Position numbers and translations under genes: made by a program. A DNA stretch of 64,000 nt from Gloeobacter kilaueensis JS1 (GTDB lineage Bacteria; Cyanobacteriota; Cyanobacteriia; Gloeobacterales; Gloeobacteraceae), in NCBI RefSeq assembly GCF_000484535.1, contig NC_022600.1:3844001-3908000 (forward strand). Direction: 5' to 3'. Position 1 is the first letter of the stretch. Each line of letters starts with the position of its first letter. Shown piece by piece: positions 1 to 9,071 of the stretch. The notes beneath the pieces were generated by a model. The model had not been told where the DNA came from and ran no database searches. It worked only from the letters and a program-made list of their open reading frames with translations.

Positions 1-138
1 GTAGAGTACGCGATCGAGGGCAAAGACCCCCAGTTCCTTGTCGAACTCGAACTTGTTGTGCGAACGGCTGGGAATCTCTACCAGCACGTTGAGCAGCCCC
101 TCTTTTGGCCGCGCCGGAATCTTGCTCAGGTCGATCAC
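1..138 (-). CDS. ppa: Inorganic pyrophosphatase, 5' part (gene runs off left edge)
   Basis: Reading the minus strand from a GTG at 138 gives [20 protein letters not shown] and then a stretch ending in [15 protein letters not shown]. This matches the N-terminus of family I soluble inorganic pyrophosphatases, including the NVLVEIP block and the K-x-E-x-D-K region. The enzyme hydrolyses cytoplasmic pyrophosphate to two phosphates and pulls biosynthetic reactions forward. The GTG start is favoured by a GAGGA about five bases upstream and by an in-frame TAA further upstream. Only about 46 codons are inside the window, so the metal-binding aspartates further on cannot be checked. Confidence 0.85.
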   Translation of the reverse strand, partial: MIDLSKIPARPKEGLLNVLVEIPSRSHNKFEFDKELGVFALDRVLY

Positions 139-704
139 AGTGTCCTCGTCTACTACCGGTCTTCGATGGCTATTTTACGGTAGCGCAACTCATCAATCGA
201 ATTCAATGAAAGAAAAATAGCGATAATTATTCGGGTTTTCTTATTTATAAAAAAGGCTCATAAATACTAGGATTTACTGCTATTTCTACTTGAAATGGCG
301 GGATATTTGCTCCGTGGCCAAAAATACGCTCGGTCATCAATTGCTGATATAGCAGGCTTTTAGATTAGTGCTTAAGAGTGGCAGACTTGCATGCTCCTGT
401 CAAAATGTGGTAGCTATGCTCTTGAGAATCGCAAGCTTGCTCGTGGTCGCACATTCCTTCCTTCGTCTCAATTTAAAACCTTCGTGCGAAATGCCAGTTG
501 TTGGATTGTTGTCGATGTGTAGAAGGCTACAGCTAGCTGACGATGGGGATGATTCGATTGTGTCGGCGAATACCTTACCACACCTGGAAGGATTTCTCGC
601 CGCCTGCTGCTGACGAGTCTGGCTTGTTGACCTTCTGTCAGATTTCGGTCGCTATATGTGTGTAAGTCTAGCTCGTTAATGGTCTGCGCTTCCCCCATTA
701 CTCC
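139..704. other. Intergenic region, no convincing gene
   Basis: This stretch separates the divergent ppa and synthase genes and is visibly richer in A/T than its neighbours (about 200-420 especially). It holds two small open frames on opposite strands that overlap each other (368-613 plus, 468-698 minus). Neither shows a recognisable domain, a good ribosome binding site or the G/C-ending codon pattern of the surrounding genes. It presumably contains promoters for both flanking genes, but I cannot place a convincing -10/-35 pair. It may be decayed DNA. Confidence 0.5.
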
Positions 705-3700
705 GTGCTGCCCTCGATGCCTACCAAGAACTCTGCCACACCAATGAACTTTACCTGCTTATCGATTAGTCCTATTCAAAATCTCTATCCAGGTATCGCA
801 ATTGCCACTGTGCGCGGTGGCGGCATCGGCATCCTCGATAGAGAATTTTGCCCGGTAGACGAGCTACCGGTAGCCCGGACGGCGCTCGAACAGTTGTGCC
901 AGGCCGCCCGCGCCGTAGCGGGCAGCTGCGGTCTGCGCCTGCGGGCTTCTCAGGTGGCGACCAGTTATCCATTGCTCGAACCGCTGGCGGGGCAGCCGCA
1001 CTGGCTCATCCTCTGCGGCTGGGATACCCAGACCCTCGCCCAGGCTCTCGCCAGCCTGCCGGAGGGGGCAGAGCGGCGGGTTCTCGTCGAGGTCACCGAC
1101 CTCGACCAGGCAGAACTCATTGTCCAGGCGCAGTTACCGGTAGACGGCCTGGTGGTGCGCGGCCACGAGTGCGGCGGTTGGGTCGGCGAAGATTCGGCCT
1201 TTGTGCTTGCCCAGAAGCTCTTGCGCCTGGAGGGAACGACTTCCATTTACGTTCAAGGCGGTATTGGCATCCATACCGCCGGAGCCTGCCGGGTAGCGGG
1301 GGTGGCTGGGGTGATCCTCGACGACCAGCTATGGTTGATGCCCGAATCGCCCCTGAGTGCCGAGCAGCAGAGCTACCTCAACGAATTGAACGGGCAGGAA
1401 GCAATCCCCATCGGTGAACGGCTCGACGCCCCCCTGCGGGTGCTTGCCCGGCCTGGTTTCGCTGTGATTGCCCGGTTGCAGGCACTCGCCGAGCAGATCG
1501 ACCTCATCGAGGACCGCACCGAAGCGCTTCGGCAGTGGCAGCAGCAGGCGGACGCCCTCATCGGCTGGGGAGAAGCGGGGGTAACGGCCTGGCCGATCGG
1601 CCAGGCGATGGGCCTGGCGGCAGTCTTCCGCGAGCGCTACCGCACCACTGGCCGTCTGGTGCAGGCCATCCTCAAAGAAAGTGCTCGCCACATCGAGCTG
1701 GCCCAGCAATGTCAGCCCCTCAAGCCGGGCTCAGCTCTGGCAGCTTCCCACCGCACCGAGTACCCGATCGTCCAGGGACCGATGACGCGGGTGAGCGACA
1801 CGAGCGAATTTGCCGACGCCGTCGCCGGGGGGGGTGGTCTACCGCTACTGGCCTTGGCGCTGATGCGCGGCGAGCAGGTGCGCTCACTTTTAGTCAAGAC
1901 CCAGGCACTGATGCAGGGCCGCAGCTGGGGGGTGGGCATTCTCGGTTTTGCCTCCCACGCCCTGCGCGAAGAGCAGATGAAGGCCGTGCGCGAGGTGAAG
2001 CCGCCCTTTGCCCTGATCGCCGGTGGCCGCCCCGACCAGGCGGCACAGCTCGAAGAAATCGGCATCGCCACCTACATCCATGTGCCGGTGCCCCGCCTGC
2101 TCAAGATGTTCCTCGAACAGGGTGCCCATCGCTTTGTCTTTGAGGGGCGCGAGTGCGGCGGCCACGTCGGTCCGCTAAGCAGCTTCCTGCTCTGGGAGAG
2201 CATGGTGGACACGCTGCTTGCCGAGGTACCCGCTCAAAGGGCGGCCTCGATGCACATTCTCTTTGCCGGTGGCATTCACGATGCGACCTCGGCGGCGATG
2301 GTCGCCACCCTCGCCGCTCCCCTGACTGAACGGGGGATGAAGGTAGGCGTGCTCATGGGCAGCGCCTATCTTTTTACCGAAGAAGCCGTAAGTTGCGGAG
2401 CGATCGTCAGGCAGTTTCAGGAGCAGGCGATCGCCTGTCGGCGCACGATCAACCTCGAGACTGGCCCCGGCCATGCCAGCCGCTGTGCGGTCACCCCCTT
2501 TGCCTACGAGTTCTACCAGACTCGCCGCCGGATGGTCGCCGCCGGTCACTCGCCCGAAGAAGTCAAAAACACCCTCGAAGATCTCACCCTCGGACGGCTG
2601 CGCACCGCCTCCAAGGGCATGGTGCGTGGGCCCGAGGGCATCAAGGCCGTCGATGAGCCGACCCAGATCAAGGACGGCATGTACATGATTGGCCAGGTGG
2701 CGACGATGCGCGACCGGGTCTGTTCCGTGCGCGAGTTGCACGCCGGTGTCTCAGAAGGCAGCGCGGCGCGGCTGGTCGAACAGAGTGCAGCCATCGAAGA
2801 TCAAGAGGCAGCTCCCACGCCTTCGGATATCGCCGTGATCGGCATCGGCACGCTGCTGCCCAGTGCCCTCGACGCCGAGTCGTACTGGGAGACGATTATC
2901 AAGCAGGTAAGCACGATCGCCGAAATCCCTGCCGAGCGCTGGGACTGGCGGCTGTACTTCGACAGCGACCGCAACAAGCGCGACAAGATCTACTCCCGGT
3001 GGGGCAGCTTCCTGGAGGATGTGCCCTTCGACCCGGTGCGCTTTGGCATCCCGCCCAGGTCGCTGCGCTCGATCGAGCCGATGCAGCTTCTCGCCCTCGA
3101 AGCGGTGCGCCAGGCGATCGCCGACGCCGGTTACGAGGGGAGCGACTTCGATCGCGAGCACACCTCCGTGATCTTCGGTATCGGGGGCAGCGTCGGCGAT
3201 CTGGGTCAGCAGTACGCTGCCCGCTCCGAAATTCCCCGCATCGTCGGCCAGACCGACCCGGAGGTCTTCGATCGCCTGCCGGAGTGGACAGAAGAATCGT
3301 TTCCGGGCCTGCTTGCCAATGTCGTCGCCGGACGGGTGGCCAACCGCTTCAACCTGGGCGGCTCCAACTTTACGGTCGATGCGGCCTGCGCCTCCTCGCT
3401 CGCGGCGATTCACCTGGCGGTGCGCGAACTAGAAAGCGGCAACAGCTCGCTTGCAATCGCGGGCGGCGTCGATACGAGCCAGGGTCCGTTTCCGTATTTT
3501 TGTTTCAGCAAGACCCAGGCGCTCACGCCAAGGGGCACACCCCGGCCCTTCGACAAGTCCGCCGACGGCATCGTGATCGGCGAAGGTCTGGCGATGGTCG
3601 TCCTCAAGCGCCTCGCCGACGCCGAGCGCGACGGCGATCGGATCTACGCGGTGATTAAGGCGACCGCCGGTTCCAGCGACGGCAAAGCCCTCGGAATGAC

Positions 3701-6700
3701 CGCCCCCCTGCCCGCCGGTCAGAAGCGGGCGGTGCGCCGCGCCTATCAAAAAGCCGGTTTCTCCCCCAGGACGCTCAGTCTCTACGAGGCCCACGGCACC
3801 GGCACTGCCCTGGGCGACAGTTCGGAGCTGACGACGCTCACCGAGACGCTTGCCGCCGAAAAGGCTGCCCCCAAATCCTGCGCCATCGGCTCCGTCAAGT
3901 TGCTCATCGGCCACACCAAGAGCACCGCCGGCGTCGCCGCTTTGATCAAGGCGTCGCTCGCCCTGCACTGGCGGGTGCTGCCCGGCCACCCCATCCCCGA
4001 TCCGCTCGATCCGATCGTCGATCCGGATAGTCCGGTCTACCTGCTCTCCCAGCCCCGGCCCTGGTTTGCCGGTGCGGCCCATCCCCGCCGCGCCGGGGTG
4101 AGTGCCTTCGGCTTTGGCGGCACCAACTTCCACGCCATCCTCGAAGAATATCGCGGCAGTGTGCGCGAGACAGCTCCCGGTGCGGCGCGCTGGCCGCAGG
4201 AGCTGTTTGTCTGGCAGGCGGCGAGCAAAGATGCGCTGATAAAAGACCTGCGCACCCTGCGCAAGGCGGCTGTCGCCGGCACCAGACATTCGCTTCGGGA
4301 TCTGGCCTATACCTGTGCCCGTCAGGCGATGAACCGCCAGGGCCAGGCGGTGCGCCTGGGCATCGTCGCCGCCAGTCATAGCGAACTGGCCGACGCCCTC
4401 GATCAGGCGATCGCTGCCCTCGAAGCGCCCCAGGTACCGGTTCTGCCCGAAAATATCCGCATCGGCATCGGCCCGGCCATTCAGCCCGCCGAGATTGCCT
4501 TTGTCTTTCCTGGCCAGGGATCGCAGTATCCGGATATGGCGCGGGAGGCGGTGCTGTACTTCGAGGAGCTGCGCCGCGCCATCGAGCAGGCGGATGGGCT
4601 GCTCGCCCAGCATCTGCCCCTGCCCCTCAGCCATTACATCTACCCGCCCGCCGCCCACAGCGAAGCGGACGAAGCCCAGCAGCGCCGCGATCTGACCCGC
4701 ACCCAGGTGGCCCAACCGGCCCTCGGTGCGCTGGAGGCGGGCTACCTCGATCTGGCTCATCGCCTGGGCCTTAAAGCGGCGATGGTCTGTGGCCATAGCT
4801 TCAGCGAATACACCGCCCTGCACGCTGCCGGGGTACTGAGCCGCACCGACTTTTTGCGCCTTTCCCAGCGGCGCGGCCAGGTAATGGCCGAAGCAAGCCG
4901 GGGCGGCGACGGGGCGATGGCGGCGATCAAGGCCGAGCGCGCCCAGTTGGAGGCGTTGCTCGCCAAACTCGACCCCACCGGCAGTGTGATCGTCGCCAAC
5001 CACAACGCTCCCTTGCAGTCGGTGCTCTCCGGCGACCGCGAGACCCTGGCCCGGGTCGTCCAGCAATTCAATGACCAGGGCATCGACGCCACCCTGCTCA
5101 ATGTCGCCGGTGCCTTCCATTCGCCCCGCATCGCCGCCGCCGAAGCACCGATGCGGGCCGCGATCGAAGAAGCGGCTCTCCAGCCGCCCGTTCTGCCCGT
5201 CTACTCGAACACGACCGCCCGGCCCTACCCGAGTGCGCCCGAGGCAATTGCCCAGCAAATCACCGGTCATCTGTTGCACTCGGTCGAGTTCGTCGAGCAG
5301 ATCCGCACCATGTACGCCGACGGTGCGCGGCTTTTTGTCGAACTCGGGCCCAAGATGGTGCTCACCCGCCTGATTGGCCAGATCCTCGAAGGGCAGGCCC
5401 ACACCGCCCTTGCGCTCGATGGCCAGGGCGGTGGCCTGCGCGGTCTTTTGACAGCCTTTGCCGGTCTGGCGGCCTGCGGCGTTCCTCTGCGCTGGACAGC
5501 CCTTTTTGATGGCCGCGAGGCGGTCGCCCTGAGCACGGGCCAGCTCACGGCTCCGGCTCCGGCTCTGAGTGCTACCGCCTGGCTTGTCAACGGTGGCGTT
5601 GCCCGGCCTGCGCGCGAACCTGTCGCCTACACGGGCAACAAGCCGCCTCTGACCCTCGAAACCTTCAACCAGACTCGTCCGGCTCTACCGGCCCCGGTAG
5701 CAGCCAGTCCACCGGTCCCTACCCCCATCGCTGTGCCCAAACCTGCCGTAGCCGGCAACGGCAACGGCAACGGTAATGGCAAGCACCCTACCGCTCCTGC
5801 AAGCAACGGCCACAAACCGACCCTGCATCCACCCACTGTCAGTCCCGTCCCATCCAGCCGCCCGCCGGTCCAACCGCAGGTGATGCCGGTCCAGTCCCAC
5901 ACCATCCAGCAGCCAGCCAGCCCCATGTCGAATGATCTCGCCTTGCAAGCCTACGTGGCTCACCAACAGACGATGCGCCAGTTCCTGGCGACTGAGGAGC
6001 AGGTGATGCGCCACTTCCTGCAATTTGCCGCAGGAAGGCCGCTCAGCGCCCCGCTTCCCCAATCAGCGGCCCCGCCGCTCATCGCCCCGCCGGTAGCGGT
6101 CCCCGCCGCTGCCCTGCCCGCACCAGCAGCCCCGGCTCCGGCCATGCAGCCCCTACCGGCTCCGGTCGTCCAACCCGCCCCGGTGACGATTGCACCTCCA
6201 GTCCTCCCTGTGGCTGCTGCGCCGCCCCCGCCCCCACCGCCGCCCCCTGCCATCAAAGCGGCTCCTGTCCCTGCCCCTGCGACAGCGATGGGCCGCGAGC
6301 AGGTGACGCGGACGATTCTGGAACTGGTGAGCGAGCGGACCGGTTATCCGGTCGAGGTGCTCGGACTCGATCAAGATGTCGAAGCCGAGTTGGGCATCGA
6401 CTCGATCAAGCGCGTCGAGATTATGGGTGCCCTGCAAAAGGCGCTGCCCGCCGAGTGGACAGCCCAGGTGCAGAGCAAGATGGAAACGCTCACCCGCGCC
6501 AAGACCCTCAACCACCTCATCGACCAGGTACTGACCCTCGCTTCCTCCACGGCCACCGAGGAGGGCCAGGGCCCAAAAAAATCCTGGTCCGCAGTTGAGG
6601 CCGCACCGCGCTTCGTGATGGAAGCGCAGGTGCAGCCTCTGCTGCGGAGCGAGCGGACAGCGCTCGAAGGATTGTTTTTGCTCACCGAAGACAGCCTGGG

Positions 6701-9071
6701 AGTCGCGAGCCATCTGGCCAGTGCGCTCCAGGCTGCCGGTGCGCGCACGGTCACGGTTCCAGCGGCGCTTCTGGCCTCGCCCGAACCATTGAACGCTCAC
6801 CTGGAGCAGTTGCGTACAAGCCACGGGCCGGTGACGGGCATCGTCCACCTCGCCCCCCTCGACAGGTTGGCGCTGCCTGGGGATCTCTCAGGCTGGCGCA
6901 ACTGCACCCAGATCCAGGCCAAGAGCTTCTTCCAGATTCTTAAAGCCTGCAGCGCCGATCTCACAGCCGCCGGGGCAAAGGCCCACGTGCTCGCTGCCTC
7001 CGCTCTGGGCGGTTACCTGGGCCGCAAGGACACCGTTGGACCAGGATTGGCGGCGGGGGGCGGCGTCTTTGGCATCGTCAAGACGGTCGCCCAGGAGTGG
7101 TCCGACGCCCACGCCAAAGCTCTCGACTTCGACGGGAGTCTCGACGCCCGGCAGATGAGCGAATGCCTGCTTGCCGAAATTTTTGCCGCCGACAGCCGCC
7201 AGGAGGTGGGCTACCCGGCGGGTCAGCGCACCGTCTTTCAGGCGGTCCCGGCCCCGCTTGCTGCCGGAGGCACGCCCCGCCTGCGCCCCGACAGCGACTG
7301 GGTAACGCTCGTCATCGGCGGAGCGCGAGGCATCACCGCAGAGATCGCCGCCGATCTGGCCGAGACGGGCATGACGCTCATCGTCGCCGCCCGCTCGCCG
7401 GTGCCCACCCCCGAATCGGCGGAGACCGAGGGCATCGAGAACCTTGGCACCCTGCGCAAGCTCTTTCTCGCTCGCCTGCAGGCAGCGGGCAAAAAGCCAA
7501 CGCCCGCGCTCATTGAGCAGCAGGTTCAGAACCTGTTAAAAGAACGGGCGATCGCCCGCAACCTGGCCCGCTTTGAAAAGCTCGGTGCCCGCGTCGGCTA
7601 CTACAGTGTGCGCGACGAGCAGCAACTCGCGAGCTTGATCGAAGAAATTTATGGGCGCTACGGGCGGCTGGATGCGGTGGTCAACGGTGCCGGGATTATC
7701 GAGGACAAGCTTATCGCCGACAAGAGCTTTGAGTCGTTCAGCCGGGTCTTCGATACAAAAGTCGATATCGCCTTTACCCTGGCGCGCACCCTCAGGCCCG
7801 AGACGCTCAAGTTGCTGGTGTTCTTCAGTTCAGTGGCGGGCCGCTTTGGCAACCGGGGCCAGGTCGATTACGCCGCCGCCAACGAGACCATGAATCGCCT
7901 TGCCTGGCAGATGGACCACCAGTGGCCCCAGACGCGGGTGATCTCGCTCAACTGGGGTCCCTGGGAATCGGGCATGGCCTCCGAGGCCGTCAAAGAACAG
8001 TTCCGCAAGCGCAACGTGATCCCGATCCCGCTTGAATCGGGCCGCAAGGCTTTTATCGAAGAGTTGTTCTTTGGTCCCAAAGGGGCGGTCGAGATCGTCC
8101 ACGGCGAGGGGCCGTGGGAGACCGCAGAGCTGACGCGGGGCAACTTCAAGCCCGAGGCAGCCGTTCAGGTCAGTTCTGGACCGCCGGTGCGCCCCTTTGC
8201 CCTGATTCGTTCTCCCTTTGTGCTGCAGCCCAATTCGACCGTCACCCTCGATCACACCTTCACGACGGCGAGTGACCCGTACTTGATCGACCACAGCATG
8301 GACGGCAACCCGGTGCTCCCTGCTACCGTCGCCCTCGAATGGCTGGCGGAGTTCGTCCAGGACGCCTGGCCCGATCTTGTAGTTACCGAAGTGCGCGACC
8401 TGCGCGTGCTGCGCGGCGTGGTCTTGAACGCTCCCCAGGGCCGGCGGGTCACCCTGAGCGCCCGCGCCTCGGTCCACGCCGACGCCGACGCCCTCGAGGT
8501 GAGCGCCGAGGTCTTCGATCCCGACAAAAAAGCGCCCTTCTACCGGGCGCTGGTGGTGATGCGGCCCCGCCTTGAGGAGGAACCCACCGACCTCCCGGAA
8601 CCCCTGCGCACAACCGGTAGCGTCCTCGATGCGGCCACCGCCTACCGCGACCACACTTTCCACGGACCGCAGTTCCAGCTTTTGAGCGCCATCGAGCGCC
8701 TCGACGAGCACGGCATCGATGCAGTTGTCCAGCCCAGCCGACCGGCACAGTTTCTGGCCACCGGCGAGTCGCTGCCGGACTGGCTGTTCGATCCGGGCCT
8801 GCTCGATACACTGCCGCAGCTGGCGCTTTTTTGGGCGCGCATCAACCAGGGTTCCTTTGCCCTGCCGAGCCGGTTGGGCCGGGTGATCCGCTACGGCAGC
8901 GGACCGCTCGCAGGACCGCTGCGGATCGCTTTTCGGGTGACGAGCGCCAACGAGCACCAGCTGAGCTACGACGCCCACATCATCGACAGGGACGGCCACG
9001 TGCGCCTGGTGCTCATCCACGGCGAGAGCAACAGCTCCCGCGCGCTCAACCGGCTGGCGAGGGTGCCATGA
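705..9071 (+). CDS. PfaD-PfaA-like synthase: NMO-like, KS, AT, ACP, KR, DH
   Basis: A giant (about 2788 aa) iterative type I polyketide/fatty-acid synthase. Domains in order: two tandem nitronate-monooxygenase/PfaD-like segments (about 1-330, looking degenerate, with GHECGGWVG near 153; and about 350-690, with GRECGGHVGP near 481), the enoyl-reductase role in PUFA synthases; a ketosynthase (about 706-1145) with Cys895 in DAACASS, His1030 in EAHGTG and His1070 in IGHTKS; an acyltransferase (about 1265-1550) with Ser1365 in GHSFSE; a Pro/Ala-rich linker; one acyl carrier domain with phosphopantetheine Ser1900 in LGIDSIK; a ketoreductase (GGARGI near 2205, Tyr2389 in DYAAAN); and a hot-dog dehydratase (His2530, later a DPGLLDTLPQ motif). 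The start is uncertain: GTG 705, ATG 717 or ATG 744, none with a clear ribosome binding site. The stop overlaps the next gene's ATG by 4 nt, so the two are translationally coupled. No thioesterase is seen. Confidence 0.9.
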   Translation: MLPSMPTKNSATPMNFTCLSISPIQNLYPGIAIATVRGGGIGILDREFCPVDELPVARTALEQLCQAARAVAGSCGLRLRASQVATSYPLLEPLAGQPHWLILCGWDTQTLAQALASLPEGAERRVLVEVTDLDQAELIVQAQLPVDGLVVRGHECGGWVGEDSAFVLAQKLLRLEGTTSIYVQGGIGIHTAGACRVAGVAGVILDDQLWLMPESPLSAEQQSYLNELNGQEAIPIGERLDAPLRVLARPGFAVIARLQALAEQIDLIEDRTEALRQWQQQADALIGWGEAGVTAWPIGQAMGLAAVFRERYRTTGRLVQAILKESARHIELAQQCQPLKPGSALAASHRTEYPIVQGPMTRVSDTSEFADAVAGGGGLPLLALALMRGEQVRSLLVKTQALMQGRSWGVGILGFASHALREEQMKAVREVKPPFALIAGGRPDQAAQLEEIGIATYIHVPVPRLLKMFLEQGAHRFVFEGRECGGHVGPLSSFLLWESMVDTLLAEVPAQRAASMHILFAGGIHDATSAAMVATLAAPLTERGMKVGVLMGSAYLFTEEAVSCGAIVRQFQEQAIACRRTINLETGPGHASRCAVTPFAYEFYQTRRRMVAAGHSPEEVKNTLEDLTLGRLRTASKGMVRGPEGIKAVDEPTQIKDGMYMIGQVATMRDRVCSVRELHAGVSEGSAARLVEQSAAIEDQEAAPTPSDIAVIGIGTLLPSALDAESYWETIIKQVSTIAEIPAERWDWRLYFDSDRNKRDKIYSRWGSFLEDVPFDPVRFGIPPRSLRSIEPMQLLALEAVRQAIADAGYEGSDFDREHTSVIFGIGGSVGDLGQQYAARSEIPRIVGQTDPEVFDRLPEWTEESFPGLLANVVAGRVANRFNLGGSNFTVDAACASSLAAIHLAVRELESGNSSLAIAGGVDTSQGPFPYFCFSKTQALTPRGTPRPFDKSADGIVIGEGLAMVVLKRLADAERDGDRIYAVIKATAGSSDGKALGMTAPLPAGQKRAVRRAYQKAGFSPRTLSLYEAHGTGTALGDSSELTTLTETLAAEKAAPKSCAIGSVKLLIGHTKSTAGVAALIKASLALHWRVLPGHPIPDPLDPIVDPDSPVYLLSQPRPWFAGAAHPRRAGVSAFGFGGTNFHAILEEYRGSVRETAPGAARWPQELFVWQAASKDALIKDLRTLRKAAVAGTRHSLRDLAYTCARQAMNRQGQAVRLGIVAASHSELADALDQAIAALEAPQVPVLPENIRIGIGPAIQPAEIAFVFPGQGSQYPDMAREAVLYFEELRRAIEQADGLLAQHLPLPLSHYIYPPAAHSEADEAQQRRDLTRTQVAQPALGALEAGYLDLAHRLGLKAAMVCGHSFSEYTALHAAGVLSRTDFLRLSQRRGQVMAEASRGGDGAMAAIKAERAQLEALLAKLDPTGSVIVANHNAPLQSVLSGDRETLARVVQQFNDQGIDATLLNVAGAFHSPRIAAAEAPMRAAIEEAALQPPVLPVYSNTTARPYPSAPEAIAQQITGHLLHSVEFVEQIRTMYADGARLFVELGPKMVLTRLIGQILEGQAHTALALDGQGGGLRGLLTAFAGLAACGVPLRWTALFDGREAVALSTGQLTAPAPALSATAWLVNGGVARPAREPVAYTGNKPPLTLETFNQTRPALPAPVAASPPVPTPIAVPKPAVAGNGNGNGNGKHPTAPASNGHKPTLHPPTVSPVPSSRPPVQPQVMPVQSHTIQQPASPMSNDLALQAYVAHQQTMRQFLATEEQVMRHFLQFAAGRPLSAPLPQSAAPPLIAPPVAVPAAALPAPAAPAPAMQPLPAPVVQPAPVTIAPPVLPVAAAPPPPPPPPPAIKAAPVPAPATAMGREQVTRTILELVSERTGYPVEVLGLDQDVEAELGIDSIKRVEIMGALQKALPAEWTAQVQSKMETLTRAKTLNHLIDQVLTLASSTATEEGQGPKKSWSAVEAAPRFVMEAQVQPLLRSERTALEGLFLLTEDSLGVASHLASALQAAGARTVTVPAALLASPEPLNAHLEQLRTSHGPVTGIVHLAPLDRLALPGDLSGWRNCTQIQAKSFFQILKACSADLTAAGAKAHVLAASALGGYLGRKDTVGPGLAAGGGVFGIVKTVAQEWSDAHAKALDFDGSLDARQMSECLLAEIFAADSRQEVGYPAGQRTVFQAVPAPLAAGGTPRLRPDSDWVTLVIGGARGITAEIAADLAETGMTLIVAARSPVPTPESAETEGIENLGTLRKLFLARLQAAGKKPTPALIEQQVQNLLKERAIARNLARFEKLGARVGYYSVRDEQQLASLIEEIYGRYGRLDAVVNGAGIIEDKLIADKSFESFSRVFDTKVDIAFTLARTLRPETLKLLVFFSSVAGRFGNRGQVDYAAANETMNRLAWQMDHQWPQTRVISLNWGPWESGMASEAVKEQFRKRNVIPIPLESGRKAFIEELFFGPKGAVEIVHGEGPWETAELTRGNFKPEAAVQVSSGPPVRPFALIRSPFVLQPNSTVTLDHTFTTASDPYLIDHSMDGNPVLPATVALEWLAEFVQDAWPDLVVTEVRDLRVLRGVVLNAPQGRRVTLSARASVHADADALEVSAEVFDPDKKAPFYRALVVMRPRLEEEPTDLPEPLRTTGSVLDAATAYRDHTFHGPQFQLLSAIERLDEHGIDAVVQPSRPAQFLATGESLPDWLFDPGLLDTLPQLALFWARINQGSFALPSRLGRVIRYGSGPLAGPLRIAFRVTSANEHQLSYDAHIIDRDGHVRLVLIHGESNSSRALNRLARVP

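Noticed and set aside
38-220. 60-aa open frame on the plus strand at the left edge
   Set aside because: It runs antisense to the clear pyrophosphatase reading frame and shows no domain.
368-698. Two overlapping small frames on opposite strands (81 and 76 aa)
   Set aside because: No recognisable motif, no ribosome binding site and atypical codon use; treated as intergenic.
3429-5402. 657-aa antisense open frame under the first synthase
   Set aside because: High GC produces long antisense frames; it covers KS and AT motifs on the other strand and has no domain.
8831-9067. Upstream extension of the second synthase
   Set aside because: It lies inside the DH domain of the first synthase; the ATG at 9068 with an ATGA overlap begins the KS domain properly.
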